Assembly: GCA_959602645.1 (NCBI GenBank)
Contig: CAUGTZ010000020.1
Span: 1 to 48,898, forward strand
Source of the DNA: an uncultured Collinsella sp.
Lineage (GTDB): Bacteria; Actinomycetota; Coriobacteriia; Coriobacteriales; Coriobacteriaceae
DNA length: 48,898 bases
Direction: 5' to 3'
The notes below the pieces were generated by a model. It did no database searches and was not told where the DNA came from. It saw only the letters and a program-made list of their open reading frames with translations. Below, piece by piece: positions 1 through 8,935 of the stretch. The translations under genes and the position numbers were made by a program. Positions within the stretch are counted from its first letter, which is position 1. Each line of letters opens with the position of its first letter.

Positions 1-328
1 CCTGCAGCTTGACCGGCTTGCCGCAGAGGGCGTCTCCCGAGACTTCGAGCGACTCGACGGAGTAGCGCTCGCCGACCGTGACCTTGCGGGTCAGGTGCCT
101 CTCGGCGGAGCCGTCGATCACGTCGAGGTAGACGGTGTACACGCCCGGCTCGGTCGGGGTCCACTCGCAGGAGGAGGAAGCGGAGGGCTGCTGGGCGACG
201 CCCCACTTGGCCCAGCCGCCCTTCTCCCAGACGAACTTGTACTTGAGGCCGGAGGCGTCGCCGGACACCTTGGCCTGCAGCTTGACCGGCTTGCCGCAGA
301 GGGCGTCTCCCGAGACTTCGAGCGACTC
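1..328 (-). repeat. Coding tandem repeat of about 273 bp in the amidase gene
   Basis: Bases 1-55 match 274-328 exactly at an offset of 273 bp (91 codons), so at least one full unit and the start of another lie here and the array continues past the window edge. A more diverged, AT-richer unit precedes them at about 329-600. Confidence 0.85.
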
Positions 329-1939
329 AAGAGACCAATTAACAACTTTGTATTTAGAAGTGCTAGTCACATACCCATTGGAGTCAATGACATCAACATA
401 GATCTCATATTCACCAGCCTGGGGCAGGGTCCAAGAAATCGACGGCGAAGTTAAGTCTTGACCGATTACACCCCAATTGGAATCACTCCAATCAGACCCA
501 GCCCTATGCCAAACAAACTTATATCTAAGGCCATCAGTCTTGCCGCTAACATTTACACCGATTTTTACCGTTGACCCCGCATGTCCCAGTTCTTCCGAGA
601 AGGAAATTCCATTGACGGAGTAGGGATGCGGGAACTGCGCGATGATTGCGGCAGCGTCAGCCTCGCCAAGACGGCGGCAACCATCGTCCGAGAAATAGTT
701 GACCACATCACCGTAATTCGAGATAAAGCCATGTTCGATAAGAATACCTGGAATTCCCTGCTCGCGAGCGCAGCGGATAACGGCGAACTCGTCGCCTACC
801 TCCATTTGAAATACGCCGCGGTACGTTAGTCCCATAGCAGCAAGGTTGTTCATGACCTTGTTGGCAAGCTCAACAGAGACCTGCGTGTAGTCGGTGCCAT
901 TTGCGGTAGGAGCATAAACTTCTGCGCCGTGAGCTCCAGAAGACCCAGAGTTGATGTGAAAGCTAACAAAGGCCTGCGCGCCCTGATCAATGCAGCGCTG
1001 TACGCGATAAAGATAATCATTGCTGGGATAGTAGCCAGACTGCTCGCGCGCAAGAACGATCTTAAAGCCGTAAGCTTCAAGTTTATTTTTGCAGGCTGTC
1101 ATGATCTTCCAGGTAAGGTCGGCTTCACTCTTGCCATTACCCTGAGCGCCAGAATCCACCCCGCCATGTCCGGCGTCAAGTGCAATAACCCCCACATTAC
1201 GCGCGGAGCGCTCAGCGTAGGTAGATACTCCATCAGGCGAATCAGCGCATTCCAACGCCTGCTGGATTGATTGAGCCTCAACGGCATTGCCATCACCGTC
1301 TGCATAGTAAACAGAAGTGCCCTCGGAGCTCACGGAGCTATCAACGACCGTAAACGAATAATCCCTGTCGGAAAGATCCAACTCATGCTCAGAGTCATCG
1401 GCTCGCAAAACATAGGTTATCGAAGTCAGAAAGTAAGTATTGGATTTCAACGTCGAGCCAAATACAAAGGCAGCAGAATTGTCAGCCGTTCCAGATGCTT
1501 CAATAGTCCCCTGAATCCCATTGGCACTTACATAGTTGAGAGTTGCGGAGGAAAGGCTATCGTCGTCATCGGGAGTAGCAAAGGCAACGACCTGATCAGT
1601 CCCGCTGGGAAGGCTCGGGGAGGCAAGATATACATATTGGAAAGAAGAATCGACCGGTTCAGCCTGCTGATAGTTCTCAGATACATCAACGCCAAAATCC
1701 TCATCAGCCGATTCGTCAACGTTCGTTGCCGACGATGAGTCATCTGCAGCGCCAACATCGACAGAGCCCGCATCACGCGAGGCCACGCCATCATTGTCTG
1801 CAGTCGCAGCGTCCACGGCAGCGTCCTCAGACGGGACGTTGCTCACAGCGTAGGCGGCAGTCACAGGGCCCATAAAGGATGAAATGGTCAAAAGACCAGC
1901 AAGAGAAAAAGCTGTTGAGGCACGCAATGCCTTTTTCAT
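1..1939 (-). CDS. Secreted N-acetylmuramoyl-L-alanine amidase with C-terminal repeats (3' end outside window)
   Basis: Reads leftward from an ATG at 1939 and is still open at base 1, so only about 646 residues are visible. The N-terminus is a signal peptide (MKKALRASTAFSLAG, ending near AYA), followed by an acidic Ala/Asp/Ser-rich stretch. The zinc amidase (Amidase_3) domain begins near residue 248: LDAGHGG carries His255, SFHINS carries His328 and EHGFISN carries the catalytic-type Glu402. Known members cleave the MurNAc-L-Ala bond of peptidoglycan outside the cell. After about residue 435 come copies of a roughly 91-residue module (SLEVSGDALCGKPVKLQ); bases 1-55 and 274-328 are identical. 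The last module is visibly more GC-rich than the N-terminal part, which suggests recent amplification. The modules may bind wall or surface ligands; that is inference. A GGGGGA ribosome site precedes the ATG. Confidence 0.9.
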   Translation of the reverse strand, partial: MKKALRASTAFSLAGLLTISSFMGPVTAAYAVSNVPSEDAAVDAATADNDGVASRDAGSVDVGAADDSSSATNVDESADEDFGVDVSENYQQAEPVDSSFQYVYLASPSLPSGTDQVVAFATPDDDDSLSSATLNYVSANGIQGTIEASGTADNSAAFVFGSTLKSNTYFLTSITYVLRADDSEHELDLSDRDYSFTVVDSSVSSEGTSVYYADGDGNAVEAQSIQQALECADSPDGVSTYAERSARNVGVIALDAGHGGVDSGAQGNGKSEADLTWKIMTACKNKLEAYGFKIVLAREQSGYYPSNDYLYRVQRCIDQGAQAFVSFHINSGSSGAHGAEVYAPTANGTDYTQVSVELANKVMNNLAAMGLTYRGVFQMEVGDEFAVIRCAREQGIPGILIEHGFISNYGDVVNYFSDDGCRRLGEADAAAIIAQFPHPYSVNGISFSEELGHAGSTVKIGVNVSGKTDGLRYKFVWHRAGSDWSDSNWGVIGQDLTSPSISWTLPQAGEYEIYVDVIDSNGYVTSTSKYKVVNWSLESLEVSGDALCGKPVKLQAKVSGDASGLKYKFVWEKGGWAKWGVAQQPSASSSCEWTPTEPGVYTVYLDVIDGSAERHLTRKVTVGERYSVESLEVSGDALCGKPVKLQ

Positions 1940-2666
1940 ATCGAATCCCCCGTCACAAATGATGTTACTAAGAGAAGATTATCTTACAATCCCTTCTGCA
2001 TCGGAAGTCCAGTTATTCGAAGCGCGGGAATTGTTATAAAGGCAGACGGAAATCTGCTCTTATAAAAAGCAGGTTACGTTCTCAGCAAACTTTTGTTTTT
2101 CAGTCCTTCTATAGACACAGTGTTAGCTCTAGTTTTTGAAGCAATTAGCGGCGCCCCAAACAGCACAAGCGCCAGTGACACGAAAATCCACTGAAGCACG
2201 CAATTCGTTTAAGCACGTGGCGGACGACGAAAGCGTGTACGCAGCCGCGAAATACAGCAAAATGCCCCAATGTTTCGCTTGTATCAGAGGCGTCTGGGGC
2301 TTCATCGAAAGAGTGGCCTGGCTAACGCATTCAAGAAAAGTAGAGCGTGGTCTTCATGAATCAAACGCCAGTAAGCAACGCTCGCGCGCGTCTTTGAATC
2401 TTCTAATGGGCAAGAAGAGAGGGATCTAGGAGAGACCTAATAGTTCTTGGAATCTGGGAATCATCGAACTCACCATCTTTAAACAAGAGAATCATATAGC
2501 TTCTTATCGTTCTGTCTCGAAAAGATATGAGTGACCAGATGCACATCGTGGGCCTTTGAAAAACAATCTTCGTCCCTTAAAGATTCAGCAACATAACAAC
2601 CGCCCCAATCAAAAAAGCCGAGATAGCCCCGGCTGATAATCAAAGAGGCGGTTGGATTGGCAACAC
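1940..2666. other. Intergenic region, no recognisable gene
   Basis: About 730 bp between the amidase start and the decayed IS. The part next to the amidase is AT-rich and probably holds its promoter; a TAAGATAAT-like -10 lies about 35-45 bp upstream of the ATG on the minus strand, with no clear -35. A 97-codon plus-strand reading frame at 2136-2429 has no convincing ribosome site and no family resemblance, so I do not call it a gene. Confidence 0.5.
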
Positions 2667-3546
2667 CTATTTGGACGATTCCGGGAGGGACAGCCCCGCC
2701 TTCCGGAACTCGACCGGCGACATGTAGCCCAGCGTCGAGTGGATCCTGAAGTTGTTGCACCGGTGCACGTAGTCCGAGAGCTTGGCCCGGAGCTCGCGCG
2801 TCGTGCCGAACGTCTCGCGGTGGACGAGCCCGGCCCTCGGTATCCTGTTGGTCGACTCGTCGACGGCGTTGTCGTAGGGGCAGCCCTTGGCCGACAGCGA
2901 CCTCTCAATGCCGAAGGCCTCGAGCATCGGGTCGATCTCGGCGTTGTCGAACTCGCTGCCGCGGTCCGTGTGGAAAACCTCGATGTCCGGGATCGGGATG
3001 GAGGGCGTCGCGAACGCCGACTTGACCAGCCGGGCGTCCTTCCCGGGCCCGGAGGATTGACCGGCGATCTCCCTGTTGCAGGGGTCGACGAGCAGGCAGG
3101 CGTAGTTCCACGAGGCCCCGACGCGCACGTAGGTCAGGTCGCTGCATATATGGGTGCGCGGCGCCCTGCCGCCGAAGCCGCGCGCGACGACGTTGGGCAC
3201 GTCGGCCTCGTTGACCGCCCCGGGGTGCACCTTGAACCTCTTCCTGCCGTATGCGCTGACCAGGCCGTTCCCCCTCATGATGTGGAAGGCCCGGCGACGG
3301 CTGACGGCGGCGGGTGGCGGCGACGCCAACCCATCGAGCGACGCGTTCATCTAGCGCGAGCCGTACCGGCCCTTGCTGGCGCAGTAGAGGGTCGTGCCCC
3401 GAGGCACGTCGGACAGGAAGCACCTCATGAAGCGGGCCTCGAAGCGCCTGTCGGATCGAGCCACACGCGCCGCACGGCGTCGTGGACCTCGGACCAGTCG
3501 TCCTCAGGGCAGCCGTTCGATGCCCAGCTCCAGTAGCCCGACCTTC
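2667..3546 (-). pseudogene. IS3-type transposase OrfB, broken
   Basis: The longest intact piece (start 3350, 227 codons) is an rve integrase core. CSDLTYV supplies the first Asp, HTDRGSEFDN the second, and DNAVDEST the Glu of the DDE triad. It is followed by the usual C-terminus with IHSTLGYMSPVEF. The N-terminal part of OrfB lies upstream in other frames: an in-frame stop sits just before the Met at 3350 (bases 3351-3353), and a run of nine C at 3549-3557 lies at another frame break. Intact OrfB proteins make the transposase by frameshifting from OrfA; here that is not possible. Confidence 0.8.
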
Positions 3547-3906
3547 TCACCCCCCCCCCAGCACCCCGGCCATCATGGTCAGCGCGAAGCTACCTTTCTC
3601 CGGCAACACGAGCCCGCACTTGGCTAGAGTGCTTCTCTTTGGCGAAGAAGGCAGCGGCTTTTTTAGGAACGCATTCTCCATCTTGAGCTCGCATATTCGC
3701 TTCTTGGCCTCGCGCAGCTCGCGGTCCTCGGCTCTCGGGTCGGGCTCGCCGGAGAGCTCGCGCCGGCGCTTGAGCGCCCAGTCGTTAACCGTCTTGGCGT
3801 TGAGCCCGAGCTCGTCGCAGGCCTGGGCTATGGGCACCCTGTCGAGATGACGTAGTCGGCGGTCTCCCGCCTGATCCCGTCGGTGTACTTCTTCTGATTG
3901 GCGACC
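3547..3906 (-). pseudogene. IS3-type transposase OrfA, broken
   Basis: Translation from the ATG at 3906 begins MVANQKKYTDGIRRE and reaches a stop after about 26 codons. The expected continuation (ACDELGLNAKTVNDW, then a Lys/Glu-rich leucine-zipper-like stretch ending ENAFLKK) is in another frame, so there is a frameshift near 3845. A second frame break follows at AFLKK (about 3655). The HTH and coiled-coil pattern is that of IS3 OrfA, which binds the element's ends. Confidence 0.75.
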
Positions 3907-4214
3907 ATTCGGCAATCCTTTCGTTTATCAGCCCACATGCAGTCTAAGGCACCGCGGTGTCGCGGTCCTTCCAGCCTGCGTGTCAGAAAAAAAACGATAC
4001 AGGTCAAACGAGCTACTCAGGTAGGGCTTCGAACGGGCCGGCAGCTGGCCGCCCGCCGGCCGCGGCGCTGACATACCCGTGTGCGAAGGGCCGGGGCGCG
4101 GGCATACCGATGACGTGAGGGTCACTACAGGCCGGGTGACGGCACTCGGCGCGGACTACCGAGGCCCGCAGCGCTCGGGTGCGCCAACGCCACGTGCGGC
4201 GGGCGACCTAAATA
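3907..4214. other. Intergenic, very GC-rich, no gene seen
   Basis: About 300 bp between the IS remnant and the protease gene. No supported reading frame, RNA gene or clear hairpin terminator was found. Confidence 0.4.
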
Positions 4215-5030
4215 TTATTCTGGAACACTCAAGCGCTCTCTCAAGATTGGGTCGAAGTCTTTCAGGCGTTCGGACTTGATGACGATGCCCAAGTTCAACA
4301 TGTCTTGAACGTTTACGTGAGCAATCGTAGATACGGTGATATCACCGAGAACGTTTCTAATGGGAACAGCGCGTAGAATGCCCAACAGATAGAGTCTGCT
4401 TCCCACGACGACCGCGCCATTCTCGAGATAGGTTCCCTCGTTGTACAGGAAGACAGGGGAACCGCTTGAACCCGGGTAGCAAGCCATGTCCACTAAGAAT
4501 TCCTTCTCGCCCCGATAATCGTATCTGTAGGGAGTCGCCGTGGTTCCCCTGCGCACGATTGGCAAGTTGTTGGCCTCGTCCCAGATGCCGTTGGGGTACC
4601 CGATCATGGTCACTTCTTCCATGCAGCCCATGTCTTTAATCAGCGTCTTCGTCGGAAGCAGCTCCAGACTGAGCGGTATAGTGAGCAGATGCTTACCCGC
4701 CTGGATAAAACCGTTGAGAGCAGGGCCAATAGGCAGTACACACAAGTCCACGTTCTCGTCTGGATGCGAAATCCAATCGCTGTCCGAGCCACGCATGGTC
4801 AGCCGCTCGTTTATATTGAGCAAGTTGCCGTTCTCGTCGGCTCGCGAGAAGATGACCCGGTATTCATATCCGCCCTTGACCACATGTTTGTTGGTCACGA
4901 CGGCAGGAACAAATGTCTTGCCGTCATCGCAGAATTTGAAAAAGAAACCAGTTCCAACCGAGCACTCTCCTGAGGGAAGCGATGCTTCAATTCGTATCGT
5001 CGTATGAAGAAGCTGCTCAGAAAGCTGCAT
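4215..5030 (-). CDS. Trypsin-like serine protease, cytoplasmic
   Basis: A 271-residue protein with no signal peptide or membrane segment. The chymotrypsin-fold triad is visible in order: His49 in VVTNKHVV, Asp95 in ENVDLCVLP, and Ser189 in YPGSSGSPVF. The whole protein is essentially the protease domain plus about 50 C-terminal residues (ending RERLSVPE) of unknown role. It sits next to a SIR2-HerA defence pair on the opposite strand. Stand-alone trypsin-like proteases do occur in phage-defence loci, but I see no partner domain here, so a defence role is only inference. Its 5' end overlaps the small HTH gene at 4895-5311. Housekeeping quality-control is the alternative. Confidence 0.8.
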   Translation of the reverse strand: MQLSEQLLHTTIRIEASLPSGECSVGTGFFFKFCDDGKTFVPAVVTNKHVVKGGYEYRVIFSRADENGNLLNINERLTMRGSDSDWISHPDENVDLCVLPIGPALNGFIQAGKHLLTIPLSLELLPTKTLIKDMGCMEEVTMIGYPNGIWDEANNLPIVRRGTTATPYRYDYRGEKEFLVDMACYPGSSGSPVFLYNEGTYLENGAVVVGSRLYLLGILRAVPIRNVLGDITVSTIAHVNVQDMLNLGIVIKSERLKDFDPILRERLSVPE

Positions 5031-5311
5031 AGATACCCTTCCTGTTTGTATAAAGGCTCTTCGATTGTACCCGATGACGATAATCCATAATCAATAAACA
5101 GTACCGTCTCGGGGACATCTTCGCGCAGGATCACGCAGAGAGCGTAGCCACGGACGCCGAGCATGGCGGCCATGGTGTCGCAGCGCGGAGTCGGCCCGCG
5201 CGAGATCAAGTTGTTGATGTAGTTGGGGACCTTGCCCAGGGCCGGCCCGATGTGGGTTATGGGAACCCAGACGGTCGCGACCGTCTGTATGAGGGCATCG
5301 CTGGCGTGCAC
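4895..5311 (-). CDS. Small HTH-type regulator, C-terminus uncertain
   Basis: The first 75 or so of 138 residues look like a small DNA-binding protein of the Cro/XRE type: hydrophobic spacing and GPALGKVPNYINNLISRG resemble a helix-turn-helix recognition region, followed by DTMAAMLGVRGYALCVI and a VPET tail. The last 45 codons overlap the start of the protease gene in another frame and read like out-of-frame sequence, so the original stop has probably been lost or shifted. It is oriented with the protease and could be its regulator. The HTH call rests on pattern only, without a search. Confidence 0.5.
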   Translation of the reverse strand: MHASDALIQTVATVWVPITHIGPALGKVPNYINNLISRGPTPRCDTMAAMLGVRGYALCVILREDVPETVLFIDYGLSSSGTIEEPLYKQEGYLCSFLSSFFIRRYELKHRFPQESARLELVSFSNSAMTARHLFLPS

Positions 5312-5365
5312 GGATGAATCCTATCGAGTCCGCTTACAGGGACATGATACACGGCGACGGAATAG

Positions 5366-5608
5366 TTAGGCGATCGCAGAAGATTCCCGTCCCTCGAACG
5401 TTACGCAGTTGCAGAGCGCGGGTACAAGGGTCGCAACGACGATGACCCCGACGCGACGGAAGACGACATGAGTAAGTGGATCGAGCCGTCAGCGGACACC
5501 AAGTACGTCTGCAACGACGGCGTGGTGATGACGTGGGTGAGTATCTGGGGCAAGGAGCGAATGTTCCAGTTCCCGGGCGCGTTCGAGCAGAGGTTTTTGA
5601 GTTTATAG
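5366..5608 (+). pseudogene. Gene remnant of unknown family upstream of the SIR2 gene
   Basis: An open frame from a stop at 5363 to a TAG at 5606-5608 has protein-like composition (ERYAVAERGYKGRNDD, then MSKWIEPSADTKYVCNDG, ending EQRFLSL) but no ATG before 5468. From that ATG it would give only 46 residues. I read it as the 3' end of a gene whose 5' part was lost. It ends 10 bp before the SIR2 start. A short functional ORF from 5468 is the alternative. Confidence 0.35.
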
Positions 5609-5618
5609 GGAGCACACC

Positions 5619-6893
5619 ATGTCTGACAACGCGATGAATATACCGGATGACGCACCCTCCGATGTGCAGGAGGAATCCCCCACATCCCTTTTTATCTTGC
5701 AGAGGGGTGCAACAAGGCGTGAGGTAAACGCCTCGGAAGCCCGACATTTTGTCCAAGGCATTCTTTCCAGGTCGATCAACCTGGCCACGCTTATCGGCTC
5801 AGGCGCATCTACTCCGGCTATTCCCCTGATGGGTGAAACCTTCAGGAACATGCGAGCGGACCTCAAGCTCAAAGATCCCGAGCTATCTACCCTTCTGGAA
5901 AGTCGAATAACCAAAATTGCACGTCGAGATAACGAAGACCCTGCGAAGTACTCGAACATCGAGAACCTCCTTTCGTGGCTGAGTCAGCGCATCGAGGGCT
6001 CTCTAGATAGCGCCGATGAAGACAAGAGGGTTTCCGATGCAGTTCGCAAGGCCTTTCTCGAGTCCGTCGATATAAAATACAACACAGAACACTCAGACGT
6101 CCTCGATAGCTACCGCAGATTCGTTCAGGGACTTGGTATATCCCGCCAGATTCTTGCGCGCGGAGGGCAGGCTGCCTTCGATGTTGTCAACCTCTTCACC
6201 ACGAACTACGACCTATTCCATGAGATGGCCCTTGAATCGAGCGACTACGCCTATGTCGACGGGTTCTCGAACGCGCTGATGCCCACATTCAGCCCGCGGG
6301 AATACCATCGCAGGCCGATTGACCTCGATGAGAGGTTCAGAGACCACTACGAACCGGTGAACCCCTTCTTCCGCCTTTACAAGATGCACGGCTCCATCAA
6401 CTGGAGGGTCTATGACGGTAACGTCGTAAGGGCCCCAAAGTTTCCCGACATCGCCGACGAATACCAAGGCGACAAACAGCTTATTGCCCCGATGACTTCC
6501 AAATATGCCCTAACGCAAGGCACTCCTTATAGCGATATGTTTCGCGAGTTCGTAAACATCCTCGCCGTTCCCAACACCGTTCTTCTGACGTGCGGATTCA
6601 GCTTTGCAGACTCGCATATATCGAACCTAATCAGGCAGGCTCTTGCGAGGCCTGACTTCACTCTTCTCGCCTTCGTCGGCAACCCAGCAGAGACCGATAT
6701 TGGTTCCCCCACACGGGATTTCTACGACAGAGCAGGTGGCGCGAACGCCTATTTCGTATATCCAAGCGAAAGGGATCCGAAGCCCAAGCGTCCGCTGTAT
6801 TTCTCGGAATTCGCTGACTTTATCGGGCCTGAAATCACCTTCGGAGACGATGCTGCATCTGGATCTCTGGGGCTTGGTGACGGGAATGAATAA
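5619..6893 (+). CDS. SIR2-domain protein of a SIR2-HerA defence system
   Basis: A 424-residue protein. The SIR2-like Rossmann signature is at residues 56-70 (LIGSGASTPAIPLMG, with GSGAS at 60-64). The Asn of TTNYD is residue 196 and the catalytic-type His of HGSINW is residue 257. A late segment (TVLLTCGFSFADSHI) resembles the end of the SIR2_2 fold. In characterised SIR2-HerA systems this subunit degrades NAD+ and forms a large complex with the HerA hexamer to abort phage infection. The partner gene starts 8 bp before this gene's stop, so translation is coupled. The GGGAGCACACC before the ATG is a plausible ribosome site. The family call is firm; activity in this strain is inferred. Confidence 0.9.
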   Translation: MSDNAMNIPDDAPSDVQEESPTSLFILQRGATRREVNASEARHFVQGILSRSINLATLIGSGASTPAIPLMGETFRNMRADLKLKDPELSTLLESRITKIARRDNEDPAKYSNIENLLSWLSQRIEGSLDSADEDKRVSDAVRKAFLESVDIKYNTEHSDVLDSYRRFVQGLGISRQILARGGQAAFDVVNLFTTNYDLFHEMALESSDYAYVDGFSNALMPTFSPREYHRRPIDLDERFRDHYEPVNPFFRLYKMHGSINWRVYDGNVVRAPKFPDIADEYQGDKQLIAPMTSKYALTQGTPYSDMFREFVNILAVPNTVLLTCGFSFADSHISNLIRQALARPDFTLLAFVGNPAETDIGSPTRDFYDRAGGANAYFVYPSERDPKPKRPLYFSEFADFIGPEITFGDDAASGSLGLGDGNE

Positions 6894-8718
6894 CGGAGTC
6901 CCCAAGCCGGGTTGGCTGATAGGCACTATTTGCTACATGGACCAAGAGAAGATAAGGCTCCGCGCGTCGCGTTCCGACTTTTCCGATCGTATGCTCAATG
7001 GCGAGCCCAGGCATTTGAACGGGCTCAACCAGTACCTCTTCGCCTACCTCTCCATATCTACCAAGGTTATCTTCCGCGTGGTTTCCGCAGAAGAGGCCGA
7101 GAGACCGTATTCCGACCAGCCGTCGTCGAGGTTTAGTACGAGCTACATCTTCACAGCCACCCCCATTGGGGAGATTGAGAAGTCTACCTACGTTCCCGGC
7201 GTAGTAGACCTCCCTATGGTCGGTTCCAATGTCTACGCTTGCGATGAATCAATCCTCAAGAAGGTCTTTTGCGTACGGGAAGGAGTCGAGATTGGGTCTC
7301 TCGCTGGATACGATTCGGTAAGACCCACTTTTGATATCGATTCTCTGTTCTCTGGTCATCTCGCTATTCTCGGTAATACCGGCTCGGGAAAGTCCTCAAC
7401 CGCGCGGCTCCTGCTTGATAGAGTAGCGTCGCTCTTAGATGCCGAGAACGCGTTCGATGCAGAGCCCCGATTCATCGTCTTCGACCTGCACGGTGATTAT
7501 GACTTTCTCACGCGCGGCGGTTACGGCTGCACGAGACGAATCGATGCCGATGAGTACCACCTCGCGCCTGGAGAGTTGTCGATGGATGACTGGTCAGCTA
7601 TTCTCGACCCCTCGCGACGCATCCAGAAACCTCTGCTTGAGAGGGCCGTGAGATACTCCCACCTCAACGAGGAGGGCAAGAAGAAGCTATTTGCAGCCTT
7701 CGCATATACCGCAATTCGGGACACGAGCATCGATAGCCACGCAGCGAGGAAGTTTCAGGTCTCAAAGTATTACCAGCCGATCGAGAAAGACCTTGACGCG
7801 ATTCGCGAACAACGATCTGAGCCCCACTCTCGTGCTCGGACTGCTCACAATTTGCTAGCGTCCTTCAATTTGGATTACGGAAACATATCGAAAGATGTCG
7901 TCGAAGGGCTTGAGTCCCTTTTGAAGGAGTTCATCGAGGATGAATACATGTCCAACGGCCTTCCCAATGTCGAGCGCATCTTGTGCAGCTACGAGAAACC
8001 CGAAAGGGAGGTCTCAATCTCTGACGTCGTCGATGCGCTTGACTTCGTGTTCGATGAAGAAGAAGTGCGGGGCAACCGTCAGATAAGGTCGTATTCAGAG
8101 GGGCTGGTTACTCAGCTTAGAAACCTTAGGGAAAGGTATTCGCATGACCTCTTCTCACTTGAGCGGGGCGAGTCAATTGCAGCCCTCTTAAACAAGTGGC
8201 GTGGCATTCTTGTGCTAGACGTCTCTCAGATAATCGACGAGTCGGGACTGAAGTTGTTCTCCCACTACGTTGCGCGTACACTCTTTCAGGCTAGTCTAGA
8301 TGCGGGAAGAGGTTCCTCAACACCCGTCTATCTCATTTTTGACGAGGCGCATCGCTATATCAGGGATGCAGACCTGACAGACGACTCAGTGTTCAATCGA
8401 ATTGCACGGGAGGGCCGCAAGTTTGGTATTTACCTTACCGTCATCAGCCAAATCCCCAGCGAGCTTTCCCGCGTCGTACTCTCTCAGACGGGAGCCTTCA
8501 TAATCCACCGCATCCAGAACTCTTACGACCTCGATTACGTTCGCCGCAATGTCCCTTCCATATCAAATGGCCAGGTCATGCGCCTTCCCGCATTCGCCCC
8601 GGGAACCGCGACCGCGCTGGGAAGCTCCATTACGGTGCCCCTTGAACTACAGATAGACGATGACTTTGCCGACGAGACGCCAACGATCCGGATGATGAAG
8701 AGCAATCGGATTCGATAA
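6886..8718 (+). CDS. HerA-type ATPase/helicase of a SIR2-HerA defence system
   Basis: A 610-residue FtsK/HerA-superfamily ATPase. The start at 6886 (MNNGVPKPGWLIGTI) overlaps the SIR2 stop by 8 bp and places the beta-barrel (HAS-like) domain at the N-terminus; an ATG at 6850 with a nearby GGAG is the alternative. Walker A is GNTGSGKS at residues 163-170 and Walker B ends IFDEAH with Asp486-Glu487. IAREGRKFGIYLTVISQ downstream is the typical sensor and arginine-finger region of HerA proteins. Members form hexamers that translocate DNA, and in defence systems they scaffold the SIR2 effector. It forms one operon with the SIR2 gene. Confidence 0.9.
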   Translation: MNNGVPKPGWLIGTICYMDQEKIRLRASRSDFSDRMLNGEPRHLNGLNQYLFAYLSISTKVIFRVVSAEEAERPYSDQPSSRFSTSYIFTATPIGEIEKSTYVPGVVDLPMVGSNVYACDESILKKVFCVREGVEIGSLAGYDSVRPTFDIDSLFSGHLAILGNTGSGKSSTARLLLDRVASLLDAENAFDAEPRFIVFDLHGDYDFLTRGGYGCTRRIDADEYHLAPGELSMDDWSAILDPSRRIQKPLLERAVRYSHLNEEGKKKLFAAFAYTAIRDTSIDSHAARKFQVSKYYQPIEKDLDAIREQRSEPHSRARTAHNLLASFNLDYGNISKDVVEGLESLLKEFIEDEYMSNGLPNVERILCSYEKPEREVSISDVVDALDFVFDEEEVRGNRQIRSYSEGLVTQLRNLRERYSHDLFSLERGESIAALLNKWRGILVLDVSQIIDESGLKLFSHYVARTLFQASLDAGRGSSTPVYLIFDEAHRYIRDADLTDDSVFNRIAREGRKFGIYLTVISQIPSELSRVVLSQTGAFIIHRIQNSYDLDYVRRNVPSISNGQVMRLPAFAPGTATALGSSITVPLELQIDDDFADETPTIRMMKSNRIR

Positions 8719-8824
8719 AGCTATTTGTGGCCGGCCCGGAGAATGCCCGCAACGGAGACGTTGTGGGCATTTCCTTTTGCCCGCTCGGGGCACGGGAGTC
8801 ATACGTGGGTGAGTAGGATGGTAA

Positions 8825-8935
8825 GCCGCAGGGCAGCAAGGGCAGCCGGAGGAGCCGCAGGAGCAGGCGCCGCAGGTAGAGGCGGTGTCGAACTACTGCG
8901 AGCTTCTCAACCGGCGGGACGCGCGCTACGCCTAG
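8825..8935 (+). pseudogene. C-terminal gene fragment of unknown origin
   Basis: Frame between a TAA at 8822 and a TAG at 8933-8935 encodes a Gln/Pro/Glu-rich tail ending SNYCELLNRRDARYA. It has no start and looks like the end of a mobile-element protein left by deletion. It abuts the glycosyltransferase remnant on the other strand. Confidence 0.3.

Larger units (their letters stand above)
2667..3906 (-). mobile_element. Degenerate IS3-family insertion sequence
   Basis: Two consecutive minus-strand blocks resemble IS3-type OrfA (HTH plus coiled-coil) and OrfB (rve integrase). Both are broken by frameshifts and OrfB also by a stop, so the element should be immobile by itself. I could not identify terminal inverted repeats, so the limits are those of the coding remnants. 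Confidence 0.8.

Noticed and set aside
2136..2429. 97-codon plus-strand frame upstream of the IS remnant
   Set aside because: No clear ribosome site, odd composition and no family pattern; treated as intergenic.
3928..4125. Short frames between the IS remnant and the protease gene
   Set aside because: High GC creates many stop-free frames; no start with a ribosome site and no protein-like pattern.
6643..6885. HerA start at the first in-frame Met (6643)
   Set aside because: It would overlap the SIR2 gene by 250 bp with sequence unlike HerA; 6886 fits the domain start and coupling.
4215..8718. Protease as a third gene of the SIR2-HerA system
   Set aside because: It is on the opposite strand and separated by a gene remnant; linkage alone is not enough.
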